64,000 nucleotides of DNA from Megaustenia siamemsis (taxonomy: Eukaryota > Mollusca > Gastropoda > Stylommatophora > Ariophantidae), in contig JAVIAB010000159.1 in NCBI GenBank assembly GCA_032433765.1, positions 60,503,543-60,567,542 of the forward strand, given 5' to 3'. Made by a program: the position numbers and the translations under genes. Positions 44,440 to 56,161 of this stretch are shown in pieces. Under the pieces are notes generated by a model. That model ran no database searches, was not told the origin of the DNA, and saw only the letters and a list, made by a program, of their open reading frames with translations. Numbering within the stretch: position 1 is the first letter of the stretch; the number at the start of each line of letters is the position of its first letter.

Positions 44440-46990
44440 CGCGATTCTGCCACAGCCAGCACGACGCTCTTTCGGGTGACTCAGCAATAGACTTCATTGT
44501 TCTTGACCGTATCCCCTCCTTAATTCCTAGCATCTTTAAGAGGTCGTAGAGGGATAGGGTTGTGAGTCCTCTGGCACCAACCACCACCAAAAACACTCTA
44601 CTCTGGAGTCCCTGCTGTCTCAGCTCGGTGGCAAGATCCTTGTATTTGGATAATTTAAATATATGCTGTTCCTCTATCTTAGATTAAAATGGCACTGTGA
44701 GTTCTATTAAGATGACCTGGGTCATATTTGACGTTTAGAGTGCAATGTCCGGACTCATTTTAGATCTCTTAATGCACTCTGGGTACTTCCCTCGCCCTAG
44801 GAGGTCAACCGCCATCTCCCAATCGTTTACTATGTCCAGGATAGTGGAGTTGCTCCAGTTGTTCTGCTTGGGTCGTGCGGCCTGTCCCGCTATCAAAAAG
44901 TAGGTGTTAATCGTAGCTGGTCGAACTTTATTGTTGGCCTTCATCCTATGGAGTTCGTCCATGAGTTCACGAATGCTGCAGGCGTTGCCAGCTTCTGATG
45001 CTAGGACCGTGGTGTCATCCATAAATGCATTAAGTGGTGGCATGTGGTACCCACCTCGATGGTCTGGTCCTTTTCCAACTCCCTCTGCTGCCTTTAGTAT
45101 TATCACCATCGCCATCACGAAGAGTATGGGCGACATTTTACAGCCCATCGCAATGCCGACTTGCAATTCTATCAAGTCGGTCGTGTATTCCTTTGTAGAG
45201 AAGCACACAGTGAAGCCGGTAAAATACAGTCTGAGCATGGCGGTCACACTCTGGGGTACTTGGTACATTCGGAGAGCCTGCTAAATCATCTGATGTGAGA
45301 CTGATCCATATGCGTTTGCAAGATCCAACCATATGACGTCGAGATCTAGCTTCTCGGTTTTTGCTCTCTGCATCGCATCCCATATCATTGTTGCGTGCTC
45401 CAAGCATCCGGGGACACCAGGGACTCCCCCCTTCTGTATCCATTCTCCATGAAGTACGAGGTGAGTCTTTTTGCCATTACAGAGAAGAATACTTTACCTT
45501 CCACATTCAGTAGGGAGATTGGTCTGAACTGCGTAATCTCGTTTGAGTTCAGTTCCTTTGGAATGTACACGCCATTGGCCTTCTTCCATTCCTGGCTTGC
45601 AATCTGCCTCTTCCATGCACTCATGAATAGCCGGTGCAGTCGCTTCAGTACCTCTGGGCATCTTTTGTAAACCACGTATGGAACGTCATTTGGACCTGGG
45701 GCTGAGTTGTTGCGGGCTCTGTGAACTACATTTGTCACTTCTTATAGCGTCGAAGGCCTATCATTGAATGGGGTGCCCGGTTCGCTCGCCACATCAGTCC
45801 TGTCATCGACTTAAGCGGTTCAACTCTCTGACTGTCCCAATATGTCTCTCTTAGATGTTTCTCCAGCTCTTCCTTGCTGACTTTTAATGTTCCAGATCTT
45901 GGTGGTTCAAACAGCTCCTTTGTAAACTTGAACGGGTCTTTGAAGAACGTTTTCCTGGCCTTCTTGATTGCTTTCATTCTCCGATACAATCTTTCTGCTC
46001 TACCCAGTGCCTTATGTTTAGATTTTAGATGCTGCCATACCTGATGTAGTGCTTCCTTCTCTGCTTCTGTAGCTTTCTTGAATTGTTTTCTGGCATGGTT
46101 TTTTTGTCTCATAATCTCTTCTATTTGTTTTTGTCGTTTGCTTTACTGTGGTTTCGTGCTCGTCCTTACTTCCTTCGTGCCTAAGCCTAATTCCTTGGCG
46201 CAATAATAATAGACCACTTCGCCTATGCTTTCAAGTTTCTGGGACAAGTTCAGTAGTTTAAGGTGGTTGTCTATGGCTTTTGCTAGTGACTTGTCTAACT
46301 TCTCCCAGACTACTGTGTTGCTAGTGACTTGTCTAACATCTCCCAGACTACTGTGTTGCTAGTGACTTGTCTAACTTCTCCCAGACTTCTGTGTTGCTAG
46401 TGACTTGTCTAACTTCTCCCAGACTACTGTGTTGCTAGTGACTTGTCTAACTTCTCCCAGACTACTGTGTTGCTAGTGACTTGTCTAACTTCTCCCAGAC
46501 TACTGTGTTGCTAGTGACTTGTCTAACTTCTCCCAGACTACTGTGTTGCTAGCGACTTGTCTAACATCTCCCAGACTACTGTGTTGCTAGTCGACTTGTC
46601 TAACTTCTCCCAGACTACTGTGATGCTAGTGACATGTCTAACATCTCCCAGATTACTGTGTTGCTAGCGACTTGTCTAACTTCTCCCAGACTACTGTGTT
46701 GCTAGTGACTTGTCTAACATCTCCCAGACTACTGTGTTGCTAGTGACTTGTCTAACTTCTTCCAGACTACTATGTTGCTAGTGACTTGTCTAACTTCTTC
46801 TAGACTACTGTGTTGCTAGTGACTTGTTTAACTTCTTCCAGACTACTGTGTTACAAGTGACTTGTTTAACTTCTTCCAGACTACTGTGTTGCAAGCGGGA
46901 GCAAACTTGATCTTCTCTCTCTTCCCATCCAAGAGGTGATCGAATTCATCATCAGACAACTCAACTTGAATATTCTCAGTTCTGTGGATT
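44440..46990 (-). pseudogene. LINE reverse transcriptase, decayed (family F)
   Basis: Minus-strand pieces run in order. The upstream part is highly charged: KFAPACNTVVWKK, then KLDKSLAKAIDNHL, then a basic coiled stretch with RLYRRMKAIKKARKTFFKDP. The RT domain shows NSAPGPNDVPYVVYK, QFRPISLLNVEGKVFFSV, WLDLANAYGSV (in a shifted frame), GIAMGCKMSPILF and the catalytic box FMDDTTVLA. A C-terminal domain follows, with KYKDLATELRQQG, FLVVVGARGLTT and SCWLWQNRD, typical of one non-LTR group in animals. Several frameshifts and stops occur (about 45270, 45390, 45735). The N-terminal part is interrupted by the 38-bp minisatellite. Confidence 0.8.
46282..46893. repeat. 38-bp minisatellite inside the RT gene
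   Basis: About sixteen units of 38 bp, core gctagtgacttgtctaactt and cccagactactgtgttg, with ctc/ctt and agc/agt variants. On the minus strand one unit reads NTVVWEKLDKSLA in the RT frame and joins directly to coding sequence on both sides. 38 is not a multiple of three, so the frame is destroyed. Confidence 0.92.
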
Positions 46991-47329
46991 GACTCCTGAC
47001 AGATCTTCTGACGTCTTATCTGTCGAGACAGTGCGCTGTTAAGCTACTGATGCTGTATTCCCACACCTCTTCTTCGTTCCGTGTATTTTCATGGCCTTCT
47101 GTGTTGAGAATTTCCTTCCACAGCTACATTGCTGTTCCAGCCGTTGCTCTGGGATCAAATACGTTGGTCGGTCCTTGCCGTCTCCGTAGAATCGCTGTAT
47201 GATTCATCATTCTCCTCCCCCCCCCCTTTCTGTGAATCTTGGGGGCATTTATTAGGTGTCGTTTCTATAGTTACTAGGTTATCAGCTGGCGGGGTGCCGG
47301 CCCGGTCAGCCGTTGGTCCTGGTCTTTCC
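46991..47329. other. Spacer, little recognised
   Basis: The minus strand may carry more of the upstream end of the family F element. A C-run (47217-47226) is present. No feature is supported. Confidence 0.3.
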
Positions 47330-47710
47330 CAGTGTCTGTATACTTTTATATCATCTAAGAATGATTTACACTTTTTACTAAGACATAAGTGGTCAATTTG
47401 ACACTCCGTTCTGTGATCCGATGACAACCATTTAGCTTTGTGTATTCTTTTATACATTATTTATTATGTTTTTAACAAAAGTTCAAATTAGGAGAAGGAG
47501 TATCATGGTCTACGCCCTATGGGCCGGCTACGGCTCGATAGGTCAATAGATATATTCGTTTATGTTGAAATATTATTCCTCATAAGCTCATTTGATTAAA
47601 ATCACAAAAGTTCGCGAATATCTCTCCATTCACATTTATTTCTCCATGTCCTAAATTTTTCCCATGATCTCTTGTCATACATTGAGTGGGTTATATTGTG
47701 TATAATAAGC
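47330..47710 (-). mobile_element. LINE family D endonuclease fragment
   Basis: This stretch is colinear with 59690-59960. The minus strand reads KAKWLSSDHRTECQIDHLCLSKK, the usual end-of-endonuclease D-H-R-T-x-NQIDH motif with Glu-Cys for Asn. The words ctctccattcacatttattt and tcccatgatctct are shared between the two places. A SINE-like end (about 47500-47555) interrupts it. Broken. Confidence 0.6.
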
Positions 47711-47759
47711 TCATGTATTCTATAAACACCCCTAATAGTACATGAGAACACATAATAAC

Positions 47760-49111
47760 ATGAACAATCCATTCAAAAGCTGGAACAATCAACATCATGA
47801 GCGCCTATGCAATAACAGTTGCAACGACCACATGCGATAAAGATACATTTTGCGAGATGCTCCACGTTATCTCTGATTCAAACCACAAAAATAGAACACC
47901 TTTCCGTGCTGGACGATCTAAATGCACGCTTTGGATATCAAAATCAATCTTGGTCATCATGCCTAGGTCATCATGGTATTGGCAAAATGAGCGATAATGG
48001 TTAGAGGCTTCTTTTGTTCCCTTAACCTGTGGGCTACTAATACCTTCTTCATATTTAAAAACCGAAAAAAGTGCCTACCAATGTCCGTGCATTGGCACCA
48101 GCAAGACTTTGTCCTAGTTCGCAGACAACACTTAAATAATGTTAGAGTAACCAGAGCATGCCATAGCGTAAACTGTGACACACAACCCACACTTGTCATA
48201 AGTAAAGTGAAGGCAACCACCAACAGGATACACAAATCTAGAGAACCAGCCAGTCCTAAGATTAATATCGCTGCAAACAAAATTACCCGACAACCAAGTT
48301 CTGTTCACGAATGCCTTCCAGAAACGCACTGAAAGAGCAGAAGTCCTCGACAGTGTCGGTGATTCATTGAACCGACTAAAGTCGCGCATCCTTGACTGTG
48401 GAATCTCTTCTCTTGTTAAAGATAAACACTCTACCAACGACTGGACTCAAGGAAACTCGATTAATCTCATACCACTTATAGAGAAGAACAAGGCTCTCCT
48501 AACCTTTAAGAATTACCCATGCTTGATCACAAAGGGCCAATTCAAACAAGCAATAGCAGAAACGCAAGAGGAATGAAGGAGATATGCGAACGAGTATTGG
48601 TCAAATCTGTGATCTACGATCCAGAAAGCTTCTCAGCTGCGAGATTCTAGAACTATGTATAACAACATAAAGATTGGTCTGGGATCAAACATTTCAGAAA
48701 TTGCTCTCTTAAAAGACACAAACTAAATATGACTACTAAAAGCTGGAAAGATGGGTTGAACATTATTCAAGTCTCTACTCTGAAGACAGACCAGCAAGCC
48801 AACTCCTAGACCAGCTATTCCACCACAAAGAAAACTATCCAACTGGATAAAGAACCCACAGAGAAGGTACATCATGATGTTATTAATTACCACCCACGTG
48901 GAACAGTTTCAGGTAACAATATACCCGCCGAAGTACTTAAGGACAATCTTGAAGCCCTCCTTCCTAACCTCTACAAAGTCCTTGTCCAATGCTGGAGAAA
49001 CAGAGATATACTCCAGGCAAAGAAAGATACCGAGATTGTAGCGTTATACAAGAATAAAGGAAACAAGGGAGATTGTAATAACTATAGGGTTATCTCCCTC
49101 TTGAGTGTAAG
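47760..49111 (+). pseudogene. LINE family C-related copy, decayed
   Basis: Frames shift repeatedly, but the order matches the intact family C LINE at 28-31 kb: LDDLNARFGYQNQS and CLGHHGIGKM (endonuclease), then HWHQQDFVLVRRQHLNNVRV, VISKVKATTNRIHKSREPA, ILDCGISSLVKDKHSTNDW, PLIEKNKALLTFKNYPCLIT, and finally the RT entry VALYKNKGNKGDCNNYRVIS. It stops there, cut by the family A 3' end that follows. Confidence 0.75.
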
Positions 49112-49210
49112 TCAACCACAGAACTGATACGATGCACTGTAGATAGAAGATTGTGGAGGGACATGATCACCTACGCCAACCGTTATGGCACATGATGATG
49201 ATGAGTGTAA
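49112..49210 (+). mobile_element. LINE family A, 3' terminal fragment
   Basis: About 95 bases match the end of the copies at 1-467 and 36330-36670 (cagaactgatacgatgcact, acgccaaccgttatggcaca), ending in atgatgatgatg. The junction with the family C-type copy is abrupt and falls inside that copy's RT region. Confidence 0.65.
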
Positions 49211-49374
49211 GTGGAAATGTGAAATGAAAAGAAAAATAGATATAGAAAAAAATGCGAAAATAACCTATGGTTAAAGCTTCACGTAAGAAAAGAACAACAC
49301 TAAGCAAAACGAAGTTTCGGTTCAATAGGCCCTAAGAAGGAACAAACATATAACACACATATGTATTTAAAATA

Positions 49375-49380
<6 letters not shown>

Positions 49381-49442
<62 letters not shown>
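49381..49442. repeat. TA microsatellite
   Basis: About 62 bases of perfect (ta)n. The flanks (49210-49380 and 49443-49810) show no gene. Confidence 0.95.
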
Positions 49443-49444
<2 letters not shown>

Positions 49445-49809
49445 CATTTCGAACGAAAAAAAGAGATAAAAAGACAATTAAAAATAAAACCTTCCCTGTA
49501 TAATTTCACAAAATAAAAAATAAATCAAAATAAGCATTTATTTAAGTGGTATCGTACATACCGATCTTCTGAACACAATACTATCTAGCTGCTTGTAGCA
49601 ACGTTCACAAACAGATTGTAAAGATTCGAAATGGCCGGCCTTAAATACAATACCTGATATGGCCCCGCCCCTAACGTCTGTTTAATCTGTCCATTAGGGA
49701 ACAGGCAAATGATTGCAGTGCTGCGGCATAGCTGGTAGTGAGGAGACAGTGGGCGTAACGGGAGCCAGTGGGCGTAGGATGTAACGTGTACTTTAATAAA
49801 GTAATGTGT

Positions 49810-50860
49810 TATTAATAGTTATTCATGTCATTCAACTGTCATTAAAAGTCATTCATCTGTCATCCGCAGACATTCCTCTGCCATTCGTAGTCATTCATGT
49901 CATTCATCTGTCATCAGTATTCATTTAGCTGTCATTCATAGTCGTTCATGTCATCCATCTGTCATTTATAGTTATTCGTATCATTAATCTGTCATCTGTA
50001 GGCACTCAGCTGTCATTCATGGTCACCCATGTCATTAGTTTTTCGGAAACAAATTCTTGTCATTCTCATCTGTCATTCGTAGTCATTAATATGTCAGTCA
50101 TGTTCTCTTATGTTATTCAGATTCACACATGTTATCTATCTGTCAGTGATAATCATCCAAGTCATCCATCTTCCAGTTATAGTCACTCATGTCATTCATA
50201 TATCAGTCATAGACATTCATGTTCATTCATCTGTCATTCATAATAATCCATCTGCCATTCGCAGTAATTCTTAGTCACTCATGTTATTCATCTGTCAATT
50301 ATAGTCACTCATGTTATTCATATGACATTCATTGTCGTTAATGGTAATCGTCTGTCTTTCCTAGTCAGTCATCTGTAATTCATAGCCTTTATGTCATTCA
50401 TCTCTCATCTATAATAATTCCTGTGTCACACATGCCATTAATCTGTAAGTAATATTGCCTCGTGTCATTTAAATGTCAGTCATACTTTAAATGTCATCAA
50501 TATGTCATTGGCAGTTACTTATGTCATTCATCTGTCATTCATTTATCATTTATAGTCAATCATGTCATTCATCTGTCAATAATAGTCGCTATGTCATTCA
50601 TCGGTAATTTTTAATCATTCATCTCTCATTTATAGTCAGTCATGTTATTCATAGTGCCTGTGCTATTCATATGTCAGTCATAGTCATGCATATCATCAAT
50701 CTGTCAGTCATTATCATTCATGTCTTTCATCTGTCATTTGTAGTAATTCATGTCAGATGTAGTCTCTCATGCCATTTAACGGTCTTTCATAGTCACTCAT
50801 GCCATTCATCTGACAGTCATAGTCGCTCATGTTATTCATATGTCAGTGATCGTCATTCAG
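49810..50860. repeat. Degenerate gtcattcat minisatellite
   Basis: A 1 kb tract built from variants of gtcattcatctgtcattcat and agtcattcatg with irregular spacing. Short open frames rich in H, S and I over it are artefacts. Confidence 0.85.
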
Positions 50861-50861
50861 T

Positions 50862-52290
50862 TCATACAGGATATATGCCAAACGAACTAAAAACATAAAC
50901 TTTCATTGCATTGCCAAAAACATATAGTGCATTTGAATGCAGTGATTTTAGAACAATACGCCTAATGAGCCAGGTAACAAACATTTTACTAAAAGTTATG
51001 AAGGGAAGTATAGAGAATAAATTCAATACTGAATTAGATGAGCAACAATTTGGATTCAGGAAAAAACAGTGGCACAAAAGAAGCCTTATTTTCCATGAGA
51101 ACATTGATTGAAAAGTACATAGAAGTAAACAAACCAATATATGCCTGCTTCATAGACTACACCAAAACTTTCAACAGAATAGACCATAATCAACTTATAG
51201 ACTGCCTAAAGGATATACATCTAGACAACACAGACGTCCGACTAATATGTAATTTGTACTGGGAGCAAACAGCAATAATAAAATATAACAAAGAGTTCTC
51301 TACACCCATGGGTATAAAAAGAGGAGTAAGACAAGGATGCATTTTATCACCAAGCTTGTTCAATCTATACACTGAGCAAATCTTTAAAAACATCTCAGAG
51401 ATACCAGGCCTAAACATTAATGGATCAATAACCTAAGATATTATGATGATGATACTGCACTAAACATTAATGGATAGATAATCAATAACCTAAGATATTA
51501 TGTTGATGATACTGTACTAATAGCAAATTATAAAAAGCCTAAAGATCTACAACCATAGTTTAATGTGATAAACATAAAAAGCAAAAAATATAGAATAGAT
51601 ATGAATATCAAAAAGACTAAACCATGATCATAAACAAAGAAAATTCTCAAGACCTACAATTAGATATCACAGTTGAGGGAATACATCTGGAGACAGTTCA
51701 TAGCTAAAACTACCTAGGACATACTATAACCAAATGATGAAAAATATAACATTGAAATAAACAAAAGTATAGGTATGGCAAAAAGTAATTTTAATGCCAT
51801 GAAAAATATACTAACAACAAAACAAATAACAGTAAGGCTGAAACTAAGAATAGCAAAATGATGCACCTCCTCAATATTCCTGTATGGTGCAGCAACATGG
51901 ACATTAGACAAGAGAACAGAACATTGAAGCCTTTGAAATGAGGATTTATAGAAGAATATGGTAGAATTGGATGAAAATATAAAAAATAAACGATGAAGTC
52001 TTAAAACAACTAAAAATAAAAAGAGAACTACTAAATACGATTAAGACTAGACAAATGAAATTTGTGGGGCATGTTAAAAGACACAACAGCCTACTAAAAG
52101 TAATATTGGAAGGAAAAATGCAAGGTAAAAGAGGCAGAGACAGACCAAGACTAACATGAGCGAGTAACATCAAAAGATTGGCAAGTCAATATATGACAAC
52201 CTGCACCACCAAAGCAAGAAACAGAGTGGAATGGCGATCCATGGTAGCCGACCTTCGTTGCGGAGACAGCACTTGATGATGATGATTATG
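50862..52290 (+). pseudogene. LINE family B, 5'-truncated copy
   Basis: It begins abruptly after the gtcattcat tract with GYMPNELKT and covers the RT domain and 3' end. Motifs are LDEQQFGFRK, YACFIDYTKTFNRIDHNQLI, GIKRGVRQGCILSPSLFNLY, then in other frames a YDDD/ADDT-like catalytic box duplicated over a short repeat (about 51430-51520). The downstream GMAKSN- and RGRDRPRLT-type tail ends in WRSMVADLRCGDST and a gat-repeat tail near 52275. Many stops; about 1.4 kb of the 3.1 kb family consensus is present. Confidence 0.85.
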
Positions 52291-52825
52291 ATTCTGCGTA
52301 AGCATTCATTAATGAAAGTCTGTATCTTCATGACTGTCAAATTTGTAGTTCTCCTACAGAAATTACATTTCACAGCCATATAATAGGACTGACTTAACAT
52401 TGGAGCGGAACATTTTTTGTTTGGTCTTTTATCTAATTTATTTGGACTTCCATATGTTTCCCAGTGCAATAAAACCTGCTCTTGATTTGTATATCCTTAT
52501 TTTGGTATAATTTTCTGTTCCTCCTTCTTTATCTATATTGCTGTCCAAATATATGTAAGATTGTACGTCTAGTAGAAGTATTTCTGACTAATTCTTTCTG
52601 GTTATTGCCAACTGCATTAATTCTCGTAATGTTGGTCTTATCTCTATTAATTTACAGTCCTAGTTGCTGTGCTCTCTCATCAAGTATGCTTATTTTATCC
52701 TGCATCTGTTGATGCTTGTGTGATAGGAGAGCTATGTCATCAGCAAAGTCTAAATCATCAAGTTGCTTGTTTAGTGATCACTGGATTCCATTTCTGTTGT
52801 TTTGAGTTATTTTCATAATCCAATC
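52291..52825 (-). pseudogene. RT fragment of another LINE, opposite strand
   Basis: The minus strand reads KQLDDLDFADDIALLSHKHQQMQDK, containing the FADD catalytic box, and upstream NNRNGIQ. Downstream follow NRDKTNIMRINAV-like residues and a CVSPIIWL stretch, all with stops. It sits between two family B copies on the plus strand. Confidence 0.7.
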
Positions 52826-54630
52826 TGTGGCCGATGGATGGGGCGGAAGAGTCAGCAATGACCAACGGCTTAGAAAGCGAAAATAGCAAAGTGTGTGGTA
52901 CACAAGCGGCATGTTCTGGACACGAAAGACGAATGTGGCTGTCCACCATGAAAGAGATTTATAGCCTCATCACGTACTAGTCCAGAGGAAGCCATGGAGA
53001 GGAATTCGAACTTATGTCTGAGGAAAGATCTTAAGTACTTGGAATGTTAGGACACTATATCAAGAAGTGAAATTGGAAAATCTTATTCAAGAAGCAGAAC
53101 GAATAAATATAAATATTTTAGGCATATCAGAGACACGATGGAAAGAATGTGGGTACATAGAGGACGAAAAATATACATTTATATACTCAGGAAACACAAC
53201 AGAACATCAAAAGGGGAGGGGGGAGGTAGGAATACTGATAAAAAGAGAGCTACAGAAATATATAAGTACCTACTGGACATACAGTGATAGGATTATACTA
53301 CTCAAGTTGAAAGCAAAACCATTCAACATAGCAATAATACAGACATATGCACCTACTCAAGACTACACAGATGAACAAATAGAGGCATACTATGAAGACC
53401 TAAATAAAGTTATGAAGCAAGTGAAATCTTCAGACATCTTGATTGTAATTGGTAACATGAACGCTAAAGTAGGAAAAGGTAGATATAAGACCATTATAGG
53501 AAATCATGGTTTAGGAAAAAAGAATTGACAGAGGAGAAAGATTAAAACAATTCTGTGAAGAAAACGGGCAGAAAATATGTAACTATACACATGGAAAAGC
53601 CCTGGAGATAAAAAGAGGAATCAAATAGATTGCATAATCATGAAAGAATGGTTCCGTAACAGCGTTAAGAAAGCCAAAACCTACCCAGGAGCAGATATTA
53701 ATTCAGATCACAATCCTGTAATGATTAAAATGAAAATCAAACTAAAGAGAAACAAGCAAAAAGTCTAATTAATCAACAAAACCACTAGATATAAAAGCTT
53801 TAAATAAAAAAAGATATTAAAGATACCAATACAATACAAGTAAAGAACACATACTAGAAGCTGCTAGAAGAAGGAATTGAGCAATACTGAAGAGAAAATC
53901 CTGGTGAAAAAGTAACAACCAAATGGCAATGTATAAAGAAAAGCATACAAGAAACCTGCGACACATTACCCAAAAGAGAAAAGAACAAAAAACAAAAATG
54001 GATAACTAACACCATCTTAAAATAATAGAAGAAAGGAGACAAGCGAAGAACACTGCACAATACAATAAAATAGATAATGAGATACGCAAAATGTGCAAAA
54101 AGGCAAAAGAAGACTGTCTCGGCCAAAAATGTATAGAAATAGAAACTATGGAAAGCAAACATGATTTAAAAGGAATGCACACAGAAATAAAGAGAATGAC
54201 TAATAAAAAAAAAAAGCCACAGAAGGTGGATGCATCGCAGACAAAAAAGGAAAAATTCTAACAGACAATAAAGATATTATAGATAGATGGCAGTAATATA
54301 TAGATGACCATAACTATTTCTTGATCACATGGACAAGAAACCAGTTATAAAATGTACATCAGGCTATAACATCTTAAAATCTGAGGTGGAAAAAGCTATA
54401 AAAACAATGAAAAGGGGAAATGCAGCAGGACTTGACAGCATACAATTAGAGATGATGCAGGCACTAGAAGATTTTAGCATTGAAGTGATTACAGACATAT
54501 GCAACAACATATACCACACAGGATACATACCAAATGAACTAAAAACATCAACTTTCATTGCATTGCCTAAAAAGAATGGTGCAGTTGAATACAGTGGCTT
54601 TAGAACAATAAGCTTAATGAGCCATGTTAC
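52826..54630 (+). pseudogene. LINE family B, 5' part of an interrupted copy
   Basis: A short untranslated leader runs into an APE endonuclease: KLENLIQEAERININILGIS, ETRWKECGYIEDE, IAIIQTYAPTQDYTDE and ILIVIGNMNAKVGKGRY. The expected GDxN box reads GNMN. Further broken frames follow, then the RT entry (KAIKTMKRGNAAGLDSIQLE, then LPKKNGAVEYSGFRTISLMS). At 54630 the frame is cut by an insertion and resumes at 57071. Frame breaks at 53528, 53620 and others mark it as dead. Together with the 3' part it makes an element of about 3.1 kb, the usual length of RTE-type LINEs. Confidence 0.85.
54620..54630. repeat. 11-bp target-site duplication, left copy
   Basis: agccatgttac at 54620-54630 recurs at 57070-57080 and brackets the 2.4 kb insertion within LINE B. 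The reading of the LINE continues across one copy. Confidence 0.85.
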
Positions 54631-54985
54631 TCTCTCTCTCTCTCTCTCTCTCTTTCTCTGCGATCAGGACTCAATCAGAGTAGGATTCCAGACTCTCACA
54701 TGAAGTCAGTTGTCAGGTTAAGTGTGTTGATCGCCCCCACAGACAGAACATCACAATTAGAGTCTGCCAGATCCACTCTGATTGAACACCCGTTAAAACG
54801 TTACACTGTGCTCTGCGCCAGTGGCCCAGTGTATCCGATTTCAGCCAGCATTTGATTCAGGTTTGCTTTCCTTAGCCTTTGATTGTCCCCAATCTACCTG
54901 CAAGGCAGCAGATTGTCTTTTCTGTAGGGGGATTCTGCCCTTAGATGGTCGACCCCCCCAGGTTTACGAGCACCATCTGCCCGAG
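54631..54985. other. TC-repeat edge and unassigned sequence of the insertion
   Basis: (tc)n at 54631-54657 is followed by about 320 bases with no recognised gene. If the ADCK5 retrocopy reads leftward, this is the far 3' part of the insertion and the (ga)n on the minus strand would be its tail. Confidence 0.45.
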
Positions 54986-55766
54986 TCACTAGAGGTGACT
55001 AACACAGACATGCACACACAAAGATATGAGATATGACTAACACAGACATGCACACAGCGATACGAGGCATGACTAACACTGACACACATCAAGATATGAG
55101 ATATGACTGACATAGATATGCACACACAAAAATATGACACATGACTAACATAGACATGCACACAAAGATATGAGATGTGACTGACATAGCCATGCACACA
55201 CAATGATAAGAGATGTGACAAACACAGACATGCATACACAAAGATATGAGATATGACTAACATAAACATGCACACAAAGATATGAGATATCACTAACCCA
55301 GACATGCACACACAAAGATATGACACATGACCGACACAGATACACACTAAGATATGAGATATGACTAAACACAGACACACATAAATATATGAGACATGAT
55401 TAACACGGACACACCAAGATATGAGATATGACTAACATAACACACCAAGATATGAGCCATGGCTAGCACACACACACACAAGCTAAGATATGAGCCATGG
55501 CTAGCACAGAAACACACTAAGATATGAGCCATGGCTAGCACACACACACACACAAGCTAAGATATGAGCCATGGCTAGCACAGAAACACACTAAGATATG
55601 AGCCATGGCTAGCACAGAAACACACTAAGATATGAGCCATGGCTTCACGGAAACACACCAAGATATGAACCATGTCTAGCACAGAAACACATTAAGATAT
55701 GAACCATGTCTAGCACAGAAACACATTAAGATATGAGCCATGGCTAGCACGGAAATACACTAAGAT
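54986..55766. repeat. Degenerate minisatellite of about 35-38 bp
   Basis: Some twenty loosely related units share aagatatgagatatgacta and cacagacatgcaca; the right half changes to aagatatgagccatggctag. Spacing varies. A SINE is inserted at its right edge, using one unit as target. Confidence 0.85.
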
Positions 55767-55779
55767 ATGAACCATGTCT

Positions 55780-56148
55780 GGGTGTCCGGTTAGCGCAATC
55801 GATAGGCGGTTGGCTTACCACGGCAACAGCCGGGGTTCGTACCCTGGCGAGGACACCTGGGTTTTACTAATTCCCTAAAAATTAGTAGGAGCCGCGATAG
55901 CTCAGTGGTTAGTGAACTGGACTACTACGGACAAGGGGTAGGGTTCGATCCCAACCGACGGCTCCGGGTTCACCCAGCCTTAAATGGGTACCGGATTTTT
56001 TCTGGGAAAGTAAAAGCAGCACGGGCGTAATACCGACCACATTACCCCAAAAAATCATGTGCTGAAGGTCTGTAAAATATAGGGTCACTAACACCATATT
56101 TCCCTATACGCCACTCGGCGTGACGGGGGGTACTTTACTTTTACTTTT
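55780..56148 (+). mobile_element. Two-headed tRNA-derived SINE
   Basis: It is bracketed by the 13-bp duplication atgaaccatgtct (55767-55779 and 56149-56161). Head one (55780-55857) folds like a tRNA, with acceptor ggtgtcc/ggacacc, tagcgcaatcg as A box and ggttcgtaccc as B box. A 30-base linker leads to head two (55888-55965), with acceptor ggagccg/cggctcc pairing fully, tagctcagtggttag as A box and gggttcgatccc as B box. The body carries gttcacccagccttaaatgg and ends ggtcactaacaccatatttc, then a T-rich tail. The same body and end, but with a different single head, occur at 31.3-32.1 kb. Confidence 0.85.
55888..55965 (+). other. tRNA-like head of the SINE (not a tRNA gene)
   Basis: This 78-base segment has a perfect seven-pair acceptor stem and both internal RNA polymerase III promoter boxes, but no clear anticodon stem, and it runs straight into the SINE body. 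It should not be counted as a functional tRNA. Confidence 0.7.
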
Positions 56149-56161
56149 ATGAACCATGTCT

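Noticed and set aside
55780..55857. Possible functional tRNA gene
   Set aside because: It is part of a SINE bracketed by a target-site duplication and followed by SINE body sequence.
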